From contig JAJLRJ010000009.1 in NCBI GenBank assembly GCA_024195265.1, positions 9,227,791-9,291,790 of the forward strand: a stretch of 64,000 nucleotides of DNA. The letters run 5' to 3'. Under the pieces are notes generated by a model. The model searched no databases and was not told the origin of the DNA. It saw only the letters and a list, made by a program, of their open reading frames with translations. Numbering within the stretch: position 1 is the stretch's first letter; each line of letters begins with the position of its first letter. This DNA comes from Dendrophyllia cribrosa. Taxonomy: Eukaryota; Cnidaria; Anthozoa; Scleractinia; Dendrophylliidae. Shown in pieces: positions 47,290-57,089 of this stretch. The position numbers and the translations under genes were made by a program.

Positions 47290-47496
47290 ATGGGGCGAGG
47301 AAGAAGCGGTCTTATTGCTACTGGTAAGAAAAAACAAGTTCTTTTTGAACGGTGCAATCACCCCAATTATTTTATTGGAAGGTCTTCTAATACAAGAGTG
47401 AGGCCCAGTCCAAAAGAAAACATTATCCCTCCAGATGTACTTAGAATTGCCGAAGCATTAACTCCACAGCAACTTGCATCACTTATTACCAATTGA
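47290..47496 (+). CDS. Terminal 68-aa basic protein, unknown function
   Basis: The ATG at 47290 is preferred over the in-frame 47248 ATG because the latter lies upstream of the TATATAC box. The protein starts MGRGRSGLIATGKKKQ, is basic at the N-terminus and ends LTPQQLASLITN. No domain is recognised. It is the first gene inside the left repeat, and the early-type promoter suggests expression soon after infection or mobilisation. Its last codons overlap the CCAATTG box of the next gene. Copy B has an unrelated gene at the equivalent end. Confidence 0.6.
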   Translation: MGRGRSGLIATGKKKQVLFERCNHPNYFIGRSSNTRVRPSPKENIIPPDVLRIAEALTPQQLASLITN

Positions 47497-47520
47497 AAAA
47501 ACTATACACCCTGTATATAC
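47489..47520 (+). promoter_or_regulatory. Early-type promoter of zinc-finger-like gene
   Basis: CCAATTG at 47489-47495 overlaps the stop of the preceding gene; TATATAC at 47514-47520; ATG at 47529. Confidence 0.6.
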
Positions 47521-47528
47521 CCACCCAC

Positions 47529-47969
47529 ATGGCAATGGCGGCTCAAGGTCTTGACTTTAACCCAAGGAATCAAGACTACTTCGGCAAATGGTTGTTGTCT
47601 TTTGGTGAATCCCATTGGGACTATTTGCCAGACATGATCAAAGATTACATCCTTGAACTGGTTGAAAGGAGTCTCCAGTGCGATTTGGCTACAAGGGAAA
47701 TTCATCAACGCAGGATGAAATCTATATGCCGTTCAATAAAAATTCATTATCACTGGCAAAACGATTGCTATTTCCCTACATTAAATTCACAAACATGTGA
47801 TGAATGCCAAGAACTCTTCTTACCAGAAGTGGACATGGGCAGACACCGAGCTATTTGCCCCTGCAAGCCTCCTTATAAACACAACATACAGAGCGTCTTC
47901 CTGCCTATGCCTTTAAACATCGGCAGTGATTACGAGGAAGGCTATGACGGAGTGGTTATTACCAATTGA
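47529..47969 (+). CDS. 146-aa protein with zinc-finger-like cysteine pattern
   Basis: The start MAMAAQGLDF follows the TATATAC box by 8 bp. The N-terminal two thirds are helical and charged (YLPDMIKDYILELVERSL). The C-terminal third has TCDECQELFLPEVDMGRH followed by R-x-x-C-x-C, a CxxC-x11-H-x4-C pattern typical of a C2HC-type finger. It probably binds nucleic acid; a regulatory role early in the cycle is inferred from the promoter class. The stop overlaps the CCAATTG box of the YqaJ gene. Confidence 0.6.
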   Translation: MAMAAQGLDFNPRNQDYFGKWLLSFGESHWDYLPDMIKDYILELVERSLQCDLATREIHQRRMKSICRSIKIHYHWQNDCYFPTLNSQTCDECQELFLPEVDMGRHRAICPCKPPYKHNIQSVFLPMPLNIGSDYEEGYDGVVITN

Positions 47970-47994
47970 AAAAACGCATGAACTTTGTATATAA
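47962..47994 (+). promoter_or_regulatory. Early-type promoter of YqaJ gene
   Basis: CCAATTG at 47962-47968, TATATA at 47988-47993, ATG directly after at 47995. The copy B nuclease gene has the same arrangement. Confidence 0.65.
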
Positions 47995-49116
47995 ATGATG
48001 GCGACAACACAAGTGTTCATGAACTTTCTCAAATCGAGAAACACTGGGCTGAAACAAAAGAGCGCCGACTGGGTGAGAGCCAGACAAAACTCCATCGGTG
48101 CATCAGAGATCTCTGCCTTGACAGGATCGTCGCCGTTTGAATCACGACAAAGCTTGCTCATAAAGAAAATACAGCCAACACATATGCTCAACAATGCGGC
48201 TTGTACCTGGGGCAATCTGTTCGAACCGCTTATTCGCAAGTATTTTGAGCAAAAACATTCTGTTTCCGTTTTTGGTTACAGCATCTCTATTAATCTAGCA
48301 AGAGATCATCCACTTTATCGAAAGGTCACTTGTAGTCCAGACGGATATTTTATAGACAAAGATAACACCTTAAGATTGTTAGAGTTTAAATGTCCGTTCA
48401 AGCGAAAAATAGCTATTAATAGAATTCCTAGTTATTATAGTGATCAGATACAAACAGGTCTTGCTTTGAGCGGTGATATGGTAAACAAAGGCTTGTTTGT
48501 TGACGGCTATTTTAGACTGTGTTCATTAAACCAGCTTGATCCAAGTTTAGCACACAATCATTTTCTCAACGGAGGAAAAGAATATAAAACGAAGTGTGAC
48601 ACAACACTTGCGTGGGGAGTTTGTTATTTATTTAGCAAACGGACGATAACAAGAAACCAAAGGTCAATCATCGATGTCGGCTCACTCACATCGAAACAAT
48701 TATTTGAGAGAATTATGTCTTCCATTGCTGAGAAATATATATGGTGTTGTTATGGTGCTGTAAGAATGTCGTTTAGAAAACAGGACGAAGACGAGGAGTT
48801 TTTGCAATATTACCATATGCAAAAAGTGTTTTCAGAGGGTTCAGAAAGCCCTAAACCAGTAGCTATGTTTGCATGGAAGCTTCTGGATATAACTGAGATT
48901 GGGGCGCCAAAGCAACCAAACTTTTTGAATAATATTCAAACGTCGGTCGAGCGTTTTCATAACAGCTTGGCAAGCCTTCGAAAAAAAATAACCGAACACT
49001 CTGAAGAGGCAGCTGAAAGCTATCACAGCTCTAAGAAAAATGCTGCCGCCGTAAGGGCTGGAGACGAAGAGCAAATGTTTGCATTTCTCATGGATAAACT
49101 TGCTCAAGGTTATTAA
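47995..49116 (+). CDS. YqaJ-family viral recombinase/exonuclease
   Basis: An intact 373-aa protein of the YqaJ / lambda-exonuclease group of PD-(D/E)XK nucleases. Seen in order: GLKQKSADWVRAR (residues 18-30), GASEISALTGSSPF (35-48), a conserved Glu in TWGNLFEPL (E77), SPDGY with the metal-binding Asp (D116), LEFKCP with the E-x-K pair (E130, K132) and the QIQ segment (151-153). Such enzymes resect DNA 5' to 3' for single-strand-annealing recombination and often help resolve replicating viral DNA. It is convergent with the VLTF3-like gene, the 3' ends overlapping by 29 bp, an arrangement kept in copy B. A TATATA box touches the start codon; the ATG at 47998 is an alternative start. Confidence 0.9.
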   Translation: MMATTQVFMNFLKSRNTGLKQKSADWVRARQNSIGASEISALTGSSPFESRQSLLIKKIQPTHMLNNAACTWGNLFEPLIRKYFEQKHSVSVFGYSISINLARDHPLYRKVTCSPDGYFIDKDNTLRLLEFKCPFKRKIAINRIPSYYSDQIQTGLALSGDMVNKGLFVDGYFRLCSLNQLDPSLAHNHFLNGGKEYKTKCDTTLAWGVCYLFSKRTITRNQRSIIDVGSLTSKQLFERIMSSIAEKYIWCCYGAVRMSFRKQDEDEEFLQYYHMQKVFSEGSESPKPVAMFAWKLLDITEIGAPKQPNFLNNIQTSVERFHNSLASLRKKITEHSEEAAESYHSSKKNAAAVRAGDEEQMFAFLMDKLAQGY

Positions 49117-50031
49117 TACCCACGGCATTAATAGCTGCTGTCCAATACCATTCATTTCTTAGACGTGTAGCGGTATTCTGATGTCTTATGTATGATAAGA
49201 TTTTGCGTTTTCTTGGCCCTTCTGTTAAAATTAGTTTTAAGAGCTTATGAATTATGAACTCATAAGATATCACGCTTGGAAGATGATCTCTTATGCTTGA
49301 GTAAACATAGTTAATTCGCCTAATTTCGTCATCGGTTAATCTCTGAGGGTGTTCACCTAGGATACAACTCAACAATAGAGTTGTGTGTTTATTGAAATCA
49401 CTGCGTTTTTTTTAAGAATGTTTCGTAGAGCGTCCATTGTTAAAAGTGATGGATGAATATTTCGTTTTGCCATTTCTTTACGTATTTCTAATAAAACCTT
49501 CTCACTGCCGCTTATGCTTTCTAAAGAGTAATTTCCGAGTAACTGATCAAGGCGATGTTTAAAATTATAATTTATTCTGCATGGTGTTTTAACTTTCATA
49601 TTTTTTTCTTTATCGTAGAGGTCTTTATGAGAAAAGACAGCTCCGTATATTGTTTCAATGCGGTTGCATTCTCTGCAGACAAGTTCTGTTGAATCACGAA
49701 TGCGTGTAAACGATCCACCACAGCTTTGACACGATTCAATGCTTTTATCTGTGCTGCCTAGAATGATAACAAACCTGTTTTCGCGATATTGTTGGATTAA
49801 TTCTTGTCTCGCTGACAAACTAAGATCTTCGAAAATGATTTGAAGTTTTTCTGTTAGTTGTGATCGGTGAAGCTCTTTTAGATAACTGCTTCCATAGAAG
49901 CCACGCAGCATGACTTGCTGGTGTTTTTTATCCAAGACATCTAGTTGAGTCTTGTATTCTCTCTTTTCATCCATAAGTCTAACAATAGACAGTTGCGTGA
50001 TAAAGCGCTCAATATGTTGCGACTCCGTCAT
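49088..50031 (-). pseudogene. VLTF3-like late transcription factor, one frameshift
   Basis: From the ATG at 50031 (MTESQHIERF) the first frame covers about 220 residues. It has a zinc ribbon formed by C101, C104, C119 and C122 (CQSCGG, CREC), followed by the helical RINYNFKHRLDQLLGNYSLE region. A shift at an A8 run near 49405 moves the reading to the frame ending at 49088, which holds LTDDEIRRINYVYSSIRDHL, FIIHKLLKLIL and RNEWYWTAAINAVG. This zinc ribbon plus helical order is that of the poxvirus VLTF-3 family shared by large DNA viruses. One extra A would restore continuity, so it is either a dead gene or a slippage site. Copy B breaks elsewhere. Upstream, CCAATTG (50059-50065 complement) marks it as an early-class gene. 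Confidence 0.8.
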
Positions 50032-50084
50032 GTTTTTTTTTAGAAAATTACAAATGTTCAATTGGGGAACGAAGCTTCTTGAAC

Positions 50085-50245
50085 ATACCGAAGCGCCCCA
50101 CAAATACCGAAGCGCCCCAACTTTGTTGAAAAAAGTTTTCTTGGGGCGCTTCGGAATTTATTTTTTTGAAAAAAATAAAACGGAACGCTTCTGAATTTAT
50201 TTTTTGAAATTTTTTTGGGGGGGCGCTTCGGAATTTATGGGCCTA
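50085..50245. repeat. Cluster of inverted GGGGCGCTTCGG repeats
   Basis: CCGAAGCGCCCC occurs twice (near 50088 and 50108), and its complement GGGGCGCTTCGG twice (near 50145 and 50222), with a decayed copy between. They are separated by A/T runs and can form large hairpins. The cluster lies between VLTF3 and the membrane gene, the longest non-coding gap inside the element. It could be a terminator, origin or packaging signal; nothing here decides. Confidence 0.7.
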
Positions 50246-50292
50246 TGTGTGGTGAGATTTTTCCCTCAAGATTTGTAGATTAAAACCTGAAT

Positions 50293-50967
50293 TTAATCTT
50301 TCAAATCTGATTTGGACACAGCTGTGAGACGATTGAACTTTTTTTGAAACTCTTCCTTGACTTCTTTGCGAAGTTCGGTTTTGATCTTGTCTATATCTAG
50401 CGCTGGAGTTTGCCTGTCTCCTTGTGTAGCCTTTTTTTCACCATAGCGAATCAAGGCTTTCAGTTCGTGATATTTTTCAACCTCACGCAGAATGATTGAA
50501 AATTCTGAATCACTGATTCGCTTGTCCGTCAGAGCTTTTGAAACCAAGTCATTGACAGAGTTTCGTTTAGCAAGGGCGAGTGTGTAGATTTTTTCATGTT
50601 TGGTGATTTTTCTTTCGAGCCTTTTACCGAATGCAGTAAGGCCAGCTGATGAAAACCCTGAAACGGCGGCAATGCCTGCAAGAGGAGGGCTGACGATAAC
50701 TCCAATTCCTGACAAAGCTGTTGCCAAGGTTGCAGAAGATAAACCCGCAGAAATGAAACCAAGGCAAACAGCTGAACCGTGAACAACAGAGCGGGTTCGT
50801 TTGTACTTCTTAGCGACCTGCCTATAATGACCGGCTTCTGACTCAAGCTCTTTCTGCAGGTCTGAGATTTTTTTTAGACGGAAGTCATCACCATTTGGTA
50901 ACACTGGGTAGAGCTGTTGTGTCTCGCTGTATTTGGGGGCCGATGGAAGCACATTGGCAGAACTCAT
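50293..50967 (-). CDS. Membrane protein with two hydrophobic segments, virion candidate
   Basis: A 224-aa protein starting MSSANVLPSAPKYSET just behind a TATATATACCC box. Residues 20-60 are charged and helical. Residues about 64-115 form two Gly/Ala/Ser-rich hydrophobic helices (AVCLGFISAGLSSATLATAL; GIAAVSGFSSAGLTAFG). A long charged helix with coiled-coil character follows up to LRKEVKEEFQKKFNRL. No family is known to me. The late-type promoter and its position next to the candidate penton suggest a capsid-internal or membrane-active structural protein. Intact. Confidence 0.65.
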   Translation of the reverse strand: MSSANVLPSAPKYSETQQLYPVLPNGDDFRLKKISDLQKELESEAGHYRQVAKKYKRTRSVVHGSAVCLGFISAGLSSATLATALSGIGVIVSPPLAGIAAVSGFSSAGLTAFGKRLERKITKHEKIYTLALAKRNSVNDLVSKALTDKRISDSEFSIILREVEKYHELKALIRYGEKKATQGDRQTPALDIDKIKTELRKEVKEEFQKKFNRLTAVSKSDLKD

Positions 50968-50990
50968 GGCGTGGGTATATATAAGATTTT

Positions 50991-51665
50991 TTAATTTATC
51001 TCAACTTCAAATTCTAAGGGCGCGTCATTGAAGTTGAAGAGGTCATTGTTCTCATCCCTCACTGACAGTGTTATGCTATTTACATAATCACCAGTCAATA
51101 CGTCACGCAAGACGTTCTGTTGTGTTGTCTCGTAGAAAATTTTCTCAAAAGCTTTTCCACGAATATCAAACCGAGCCAAAACTGTCGAAGGCTTACCATT
51201 GAGGAGGTTTTGTTCTTTATCAACCGGATCACAGTGGATGAAGCAAGTGCTTGGTGATGTGAATTTTTTAGTGGTTATATGAGGGGGTGTTTGTGTGTCA
51301 TTGCCAAATAATAATCTAAGATTATTGGAAAGCCCTATTAGATATTTACCCCCTGGGTTCAAAATCACCATAGCGCCAAGAGATGTATATGGTTTTACAT
51401 TTATCTCCATATTCTCTTCTGCGTATTTATCAACTATTGTTTTTGCCAAAGTACTAGGAGTGTAAAAACCAGGCTCAATGTCAATTATAACGGGTTGGGC
51501 CCCCGAGCTTAATGGTTTTACTGATATTTGTCCTCTTTGTTTCAAATTATGCCACGAGTTGAAAATTGAGCAAGAGACAAGACGGATATAACTCGGTTTC
51601 GGAAGTGGGTGATCGAAGTAGATCGTGTGAGGGTTCGAAGGTGTGACGATTGTTAACACAACCAT
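50991..51665 (-). CDS. Candidate penton / single jelly-roll minor capsid protein
   Basis: The start at 51665 (MVVLTIVTPSNPHT) is preferred over the longer frame from 51707 because the TATATAAT box lies between them. The protein is 224 aa and beta-rich, with short strands alternating with turns (YIRLVSCSIFNSW, GFYTPSTLA, GAMVILNPGG, SVLARFDIRG). It ends ITLSVRDENNDLFNFNDAPL followed by a final EFEVEIN strand. Size, predicted all-beta fold and place beside capsid genes fit the Polinton minor capsid (penton) protein. This is fold-level inference, not clear homology. It shares a 44-bp divergent promoter with the next gene. Intact. Confidence 0.6.
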   Translation of the reverse strand: MVVLTIVTPSNPHTIYFDHPLPKPSYIRLVSCSIFNSWHNLKQRGQISVKPLSSGAQPVIIDIEPGFYTPSTLAKTIVDKYAEENMEINVKPYTSLGAMVILNPGGKYLIGLSNNLRLLFGNDTQTPPHITTKKFTSPSTCFIHCDPVDKEQNLLNGKPSTVLARFDIRGKAFEKIFYETTQQNVLRDVLTGDYVNSITLSVRDENNDLFNFNDAPLEFEVEIN

Positions 51666-51709
51666 GATTGCATATATAATTACTTTTTTAAATATAAATA
51701 TATACAATC
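51666..51709. promoter_or_regulatory. Divergent late-type promoter
   Basis: 44 bp contain TATATAAT facing left and AAATATAAATATATAC facing right; each lies within 5-12 bp of its start codon. No CCAATTG box. Confidence 0.6.
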
Positions 51710-53520
51710 ATGTTTGGCAGACGGCCCGGTGGATTTAATCCTAATTCAAATCTTGGTATAAACATCGGCGGTCACAATTACGGACCCCCACCCCTTTTTT
51801 ATTCAACCCCAAACGCCTATACCCATGTAAAGCCAAAGCCACCCCCAGATCCACTAGCCTGGATGGGAACACCGGAGGCAATGAAGCTCTCTGCCGCGGC
51901 CAAGGCCAAGGCGATATCAGACTTCAAAAAGCGTTTCCCTCGCGCCGATATGTCACGCTTTGAAGTGCAAGTAGATTTTAGCGACGACCGCAAAACCGCC
52001 ACAGGGGAAGTGCTTTACAAAAAGGGCCCTGGTTCATGGAAGCTCGTTACAAGAATGCCCCACAAAGATTGGACTCAAGCCATGAGAGACGCTCTTGGTC
52101 TCCATCAAGACGGTGGTTTTCCCTATCAGTTATCGTTGGGGCAACCAGAAAAGTCAATCCCAGCTGTTGATTTCTCCATCACAATAGACAAGGATATGAT
52201 GATTGGCGCAATCTTGAACGATGAAGCGCAAAAGATTTACGTCACGCCAACTGATTATTTCGCAACGAAATACAGAAATATCTTCAGGGACACGCAGATT
52301 TCATTCACAACCGCGAAATACGGTAGAAAGTGGCTCGGTGGACCGCATATGAGTTTTTGGCCACAACAACTCTCCTTCGCACTGTGGTGTGCAACAACCG
52401 GCTGTGGAATCTCGCGTGACATTCTCTTCGATAAGAACTCCAGTCTATCCCTAACCCCCCAGCTCCGGTCGTTTTACCGGTTTCACGTTTATTTCACAAC
52501 AAGGCGAATACTTTACAAGATGGGTGGGGAACAAAGCGTGAGTGCTTTGCCAGACGACCCCCCATTCAACCAAAAAGACAACAAGTACAACATCGACGCG
52601 TACAAGAAGATTTGCATAGAGTTCGGGATCGACCCCAGTTCTGACTTCCGTTTCACATACGGTAAGAAACACGGTCTTGGGAATGTCTACATTGGGGAAT
52701 ACGGGGGTGGCAACATTTCTACCGATTACACCAATCCAGACCCCGATCTAGCTCTGTTCAATGACGAGCGCGTGACTGACAGAAAAGACCCCAACTTTCG
52801 CGCCAATGGAATATCTTTCGTCCACAACGACCAAGTGGCTGACACCCAGTTCGAGCACTTTGTGCCAAATTACGCACAGGGGCTAACACAGCCAGGGCTC
52901 GCGCGTATGAACCAATCAATCGAGGCCTTTGTGTACTGCATTCTTGGTTCACAAGCCAAAACCCGCAGCATGTCATTGGAAGAGGAGGCCGGGCGTTCGA
53001 AACGCAGAGAGTATTCCTCACCCATCTAGAGGAGGCCATAATACTGAACGACATCGCAACAAGCGTACAGTGTTACCAGCTTGCCATCCAAGCAACGAAA
53101 GTTCGCTTAGACTTTGCGACAGCACCCGGAAGCTGGCTCATGCCATCACGCATGATTATCAACACAGAGAGCGTGATCGGGTATAACAACAATCTACAGG
53201 AGGCAACGCAAGGGATGAAGCTGGGCGTAAACAATGACGTTAATCTGGGCACAAAAAAAGCCTCACTTCACCACATGGACGGTGGGCCAACAAAGATTAA
53301 TCCACCAAACAGTCACCCATCAAACCCGATACATAAACAGGCTACACAGGCACAGGGCATCGCGCCCAAACCAACTCCCACACCACAACCAGCCCCAACA
53401 CCAACACCACAACCCACTCCAACACCCACGCCACCACAGCCCGACTCACATCACGTAAACAAGGCACTCATTGCTGTGGGTGCGCTTGCTTTGGCAGGTC
53501 TTTTCGTTTGGTCGAGATAA
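51710..53520 (+). pseudogene. Large virion-type protein with Pro/Thr stalk and C-terminal membrane anchor, one frameshift
   Basis: The first frame (51710-53029, 439 aa) starts MFGRRPGGFNPNSN. It has an N-terminal Gly/Pro/Asn-rich tail and a folded region with FWPQQLSFALWCATTGCGIS, LRSFYRFHVYFTTRRILYKM and GIDPSSDFRF. Near 52990 a one-base change moves the coding into the frame that runs to 53520. That part adds a helical region, a TPTPQPTPTPT stalk and a final hydrophobic helix (ALIAVGALALAGLFV). The whole would be about 600 residues. I do not recognise a domain. The stalk plus anchor suggests a surface or envelope-associated protein; that is inference. Its stop is 4 bp from the stop of the convergent coiled-coil gene. 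Confidence 0.6.
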
Positions 53521-53524
53521 GTGT

Positions 53525-54991
53525 TCAAGACTTCGAACGCTTAGTGATCCTTTCAACCAGGAAGGCCACCACGGCAAGGATGAGCAGCCAGGCGTGTTCA
53601 CCCAGAAAGGAGATGACCGACCCAGCCGCTTTGAAGATGAAGCTCACGATTGAGCCAATGAGGCCAGGCAGGGCGTTGGCTGCTTTTTTACCAAGCTCTT
53701 TAAGCCCATTTCCAATAGCCTTGGTGGCCTTTGCCAGGCCATTCAAGGTGGCGAGTACCACAGCGCTGATGGTGATGCCAGCTGCCAGAACAATCGCTTG
53801 CAGGGTCCATCCGTATTTCTTGAAGATTTCTCTAACCCTCTCTCTCAAAGACAGGGCTTGTTCCCTTTCTTGAACCTGTGGTCGGAGCCTTGCCAGCTCT
53901 TCTTCTCGCTCAGCAACCCGGGCTTCCGCGGCTTCTCTGTCAGAGGGAGACGTGTTCTCATCCTCTATGACGCGCTTGTCTTCAGCGTTCTGCCGTTCAA
54001 GCTCGACTTCTCTTTCGTTTAACTCATCAAGGGGTTTAGTTGAGTTTAGCCTTGCTCCTATTTCGTTTCTTTCCTTCACCTTAGCAGAAAGTCGTGTTCT
54101 GATTTTGTCCACCTTTGCCTGTTCTTGGGCTCGTTGTTTTTGTATTTTTTGCAGGGGCCCTAATTTTTTTTTTCTGGTTTTCAAAATCTAGTTGAAGATT
54201 CTTTTTCAGCCGTTTTAGGCGGTCTATCTCGTTTTGATTTTCAACGCTTGAACCGTGTTCCTGCTCCAGAGCCTCCACCCTCGCTTGAGTTTGCTCAATT
54301 CTGTTTCTGAGGTTTTGCTCCTCATTTTGTACCTGTTGTAGCCTCTCAACAACCCTTTCATTCTCCTTCAGTTGTTTTTCTGCCTCCTGCAATCTTTGTC
54401 TTTCTTCCCTTATTGATGCATCCGATTCAGCCTTAAGCTCTTCAGCGCTTGGACCAAGAGAATCTTTGAACTTGTCTGTGAACGATTTCATAAAGTCCCC
54501 CTTCCCATCTTTCCTGAAAATGAGAGTCTCTCCGCCTTGTGGTCCCAAGGAAACCATTCTGTCTGTATTTCCTTTTTGTTTACCGAAAGTAATTGGGCCT
54601 ATTTCGCGAAGTTTACTTTTGGAAAGCGCTTTTTTAACCAGGCCTCAGCTTTAGCGATCATATCTGCTTTTTCATTTCCGTCTATGATTTCTCCAAACAG
54701 AGGGGCTTCTGGAGGATCACCTGGCAGCCCACTTTGTTCGTGAGGCATTGTATGCATTTCAATATGCTCGCCAACAGGACGAGGGGTGGATGTACCGCCT
54801 GGTACAAAGGGTTGCGTTGTGTTGGGGTCTTGGTCCTGGGTCCATCGGTGGGCTTCTTGTTTTTCTTCTTCTGTCATTTGATTCCACATGACTTCAACCT
54901 CGTCATCGTCACCATCGTCATTCCCTGTGTCTGGGATGAGAGGGGTTTCCTCAGTTGTCTTAGTTGTATCGACTTCGCCACCTTCAGCCAT
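53525..54991 (-). pseudogene. ~490-aa coiled-coil/membrane protein, two frameshifts
   Basis: Three minus-strand frames form one gene: 54991-54599 (acidic, starts MAEGGEVDTT), 54557-54181 (long coiled coil, EERQRLQEAEKQLKENERVV) and 54184-53525 (more coiled coil, then GWTLQAIVLAAGITISAVVL and HAWLLILAVVAFLVERI membrane helices). Breaks are at about 54604 and in an A10 run at 54165-54174, where A9 would keep the frame. The layout of acidic head, coiled coil, amphipathic region and tail anchor suits a virion-internal or membrane-bending structural protein. No known family. A divergent late-type promoter of 42 bp separates it from the capsid gene. Confidence 0.6.
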
Positions 54992-55033
54992 GATGATATA
55001 TAAATATAAATTTTAAAAACACAAATATATATC
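54992..55033. promoter_or_regulatory. Divergent late-type promoter of capsid gene
   Basis: TATATAAATATAAATTTTA facing one way and CACAAATATATATC facing the other within 42 bp; no CCAATTG. Confidence 0.6.
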
Positions 55034-56285
55034 ATGGCTGTGCAACCGAATCTACTTCCATCTCACAGTGAAAAGACACTGGGCGCCATGAAGGCAGAGC
55101 GAACCGTTAAGCGCATCACATTCAACCCTTCTGAGGCCAATCCCGGCGAGACACTGTACGTCTCGGTGCCCAAGCTGGGCGAGCACGATGTCATTGTGTC
55201 CGGCTCACTTGCACTGGTGTTCAACATCAACCTAGCCGGCGGCCACGTAAATAACTATCTCGTACAAAATGTTTCTCGGGCCCTGGTGGACAGGTTTGTT
55301 GTAAAGTTTGCCGCCACCACTGTCCAGGACACTGTTGGGTACGACATCTACAAGATCTTCGAAGACCCATTCCTCTCAGTGGATGAGCGGGAAAATATGC
55401 TTATGGAGGGCATCCAGAGTGTGGGTTTGTGTAAGATCCGCTCTGGTTCTGGCGACAAGCCTACCTCAGGCGTGGCTGCGGAAACCAAGCTTGAGACAAT
55501 ATACAAGAATAAGTATCGCATCAAACTGGATCACCAAATCTTAACTGATCACGGAATCATATATCCTCAAGCGTTATATAACGATCTGGTCTTCGAACTA
55601 ACCCTTGCCCCCGCAAACCAAGTTGTCCGGGGATCAGACACAAGCAAGCTCGTGTACAAGCTGGAAAACATCCAGCTGGAGTATGAGACGATCAGAAGTA
55701 AGGAGCTGGCCGACGATGCAACAAGTCGCTTACACTAGTGGCAAGGAGTTCGCTTATGACCTCGTAATGCGAGATCGGGTGCATCCCTTCTCAAAAGGTG
55801 GTGACACTCGGCTGAATCTTCGGGTTAACCCACAGCGCCGGTCTCTCAAGGGCATCCTCTTGCTGTTCAACGATCCCTATGTAGCGGGTGCCAGGGACTC
55901 TGAGAACTATTTCAATCCCGACATCACCAAAGTGAAGGTCACAGTCAACGGTGTTCCAAACAGGCTTTACAACGAGGGCATCAGTGGTACTGACATGTGG
56001 AATGAAATCTTCCGATACTTCAAGCCATACACGAGCGACAGGCCCAACATGAACTTGACCAAATATCTCACAGGCAACAAGTTTGGTCTCTGGATTGACC
56101 TGCGGTCCATGGCTGACACATCCCTGCACGGCAACGGCCAACGGCTCGTCAACACACAGGATGGCGTGCAACTCGAGATCGAACGAAACGGCACAGGCTC
56201 TGGAAACGCAAACTGCCACATCTTCACCATCTCAGACTCACAGGTGAACATCATGGGCAGGCAGCTGGAATCGGTTCAGTACTAG
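55034..56285 (+). pseudogene. Double jelly-roll major capsid protein, one frameshift
   Basis: The frame 55034-55738 encodes the first beta-barrel half (GETLYVSVPKLGEHDVIVSG, VQNVSRALVDRFVVKF, YDIYKIFEDPFLS). The last block before the break is YKLENIQLEYETIRSKELAD. After a one-base shift near 55715-55735 the second half continues to 56285 (SGKEFAYDLVMRDRV, RSLKGILLLFNDP, ITKVKVTVNGVPN, QLESVQY). The total is about 416 residues, all-beta, with two halves joined where a linker strand pair is expected. This matches the organisation of Polinton/adintovirus-type capsid proteins, which form trimeric capsomers. The call rests on pattern plus the ATPase directly downstream, the usual neighbour. Confidence 0.7.
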
Positions 56286-56325
56286 GTAAACACACGCTTA
56301 CGCACATATATATACCACAAGCCCC

Positions 56326-57070
56326 ATGGCCACAAACAACAAGATCAACTTCTATGCTAAGCCGGCTCCCCTGCCATCCACCGGACCATTATCACACAAT
56401 AAAATACAAAGACTTCTGGCAATGGCACCCTTCCCACCAGTTTGCAAACCAACTAATATAGGTGTTGGTTATGGACCCAAGAAAGCTGCCATTCAATGCA
56501 CTAATCGTGGGACCCACTTACTCTGGCAAGACACAGTATCTTCTAAACCAACTGCGAGGTCCCTTTAGGGGTTATTTTGACTACATCGTTTTATTCTGCC
56601 CCACATTTGTCAAGAACAAGACATACAATGGCTTCGTGGACCGCGATCCGCACATCTTCGTGATTGTCTGCCAACAGCATGAGCTCGAAGACTGGTTGAA
56701 GTTGGCGAGCTTCTTTTTCACATGCACCAACACTTTATTCATACTCGATGACTGCGCCGCCTCCAAAGATGTCAAAGGCCGCACGAGCCAGCTGGTCAAT
56801 CTGGGGTTCAGTGCAAGACATAACGGTATATCCGTGTGGGTGTTGACCCAGCAGATCACCAGCATTGCTAAGCCATATCGTGAAAATGTCGCAGCGATCG
56901 TGCTCTTTTACACGCCCTCAAGCAAGACCACCAAGGCCATATTCGAAGACTATGCCGGCGAGCTCTCCCATGAGGAGTACAAAGAGCTTATTGCAAGGCT
57001 CAAATCCCGCAAGTTCTCCCACCTGGTTTTCTCTCTGAGGCACCCGTATGGAATTGAGTACAAGGTTTAA
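56326..57070 (+). pseudogene. A32/FtsK-HerA-type DNA packaging ATPase, frameshift near N-terminus
   Basis: An N-terminal frame starts at 56326 (MATNNKINFYAKPAPLPS). Near 56460 it slips into the frame that begins MDPRKLPFNALIVGPTYSGK at 56471. Core motifs: Walker A GPTYSGKT (56510-56533), Walker B LFILDD (about 56734-56751), and the ARHNGISVWVLTQQ segment that carries the sensor Gln of this family. The core is 199 residues, short but complete, as in Polintons and virophages. It would pump genomes into capsids. The promoter CACATATATATACC sits 8-20 bp ahead of the first ATG. Start at 56471 is an alternative that would make the gene intact. Confidence 0.8.
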
Positions 57071-57089
57071 ACACACATATATACATGCC

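Noticed and set aside
50529..50846. 105-aa frame inside the membrane-protein gene
   Set aside because: Same-strand alternative frame; the overlapping 224-aa frame has the promoter and conserved layout.
55715..55735. Programmed frameshift in the capsid gene
   Set aside because: No slippery heptamer or downstream stem is evident and other genes of the element carry random-looking shifts; decay is simpler.
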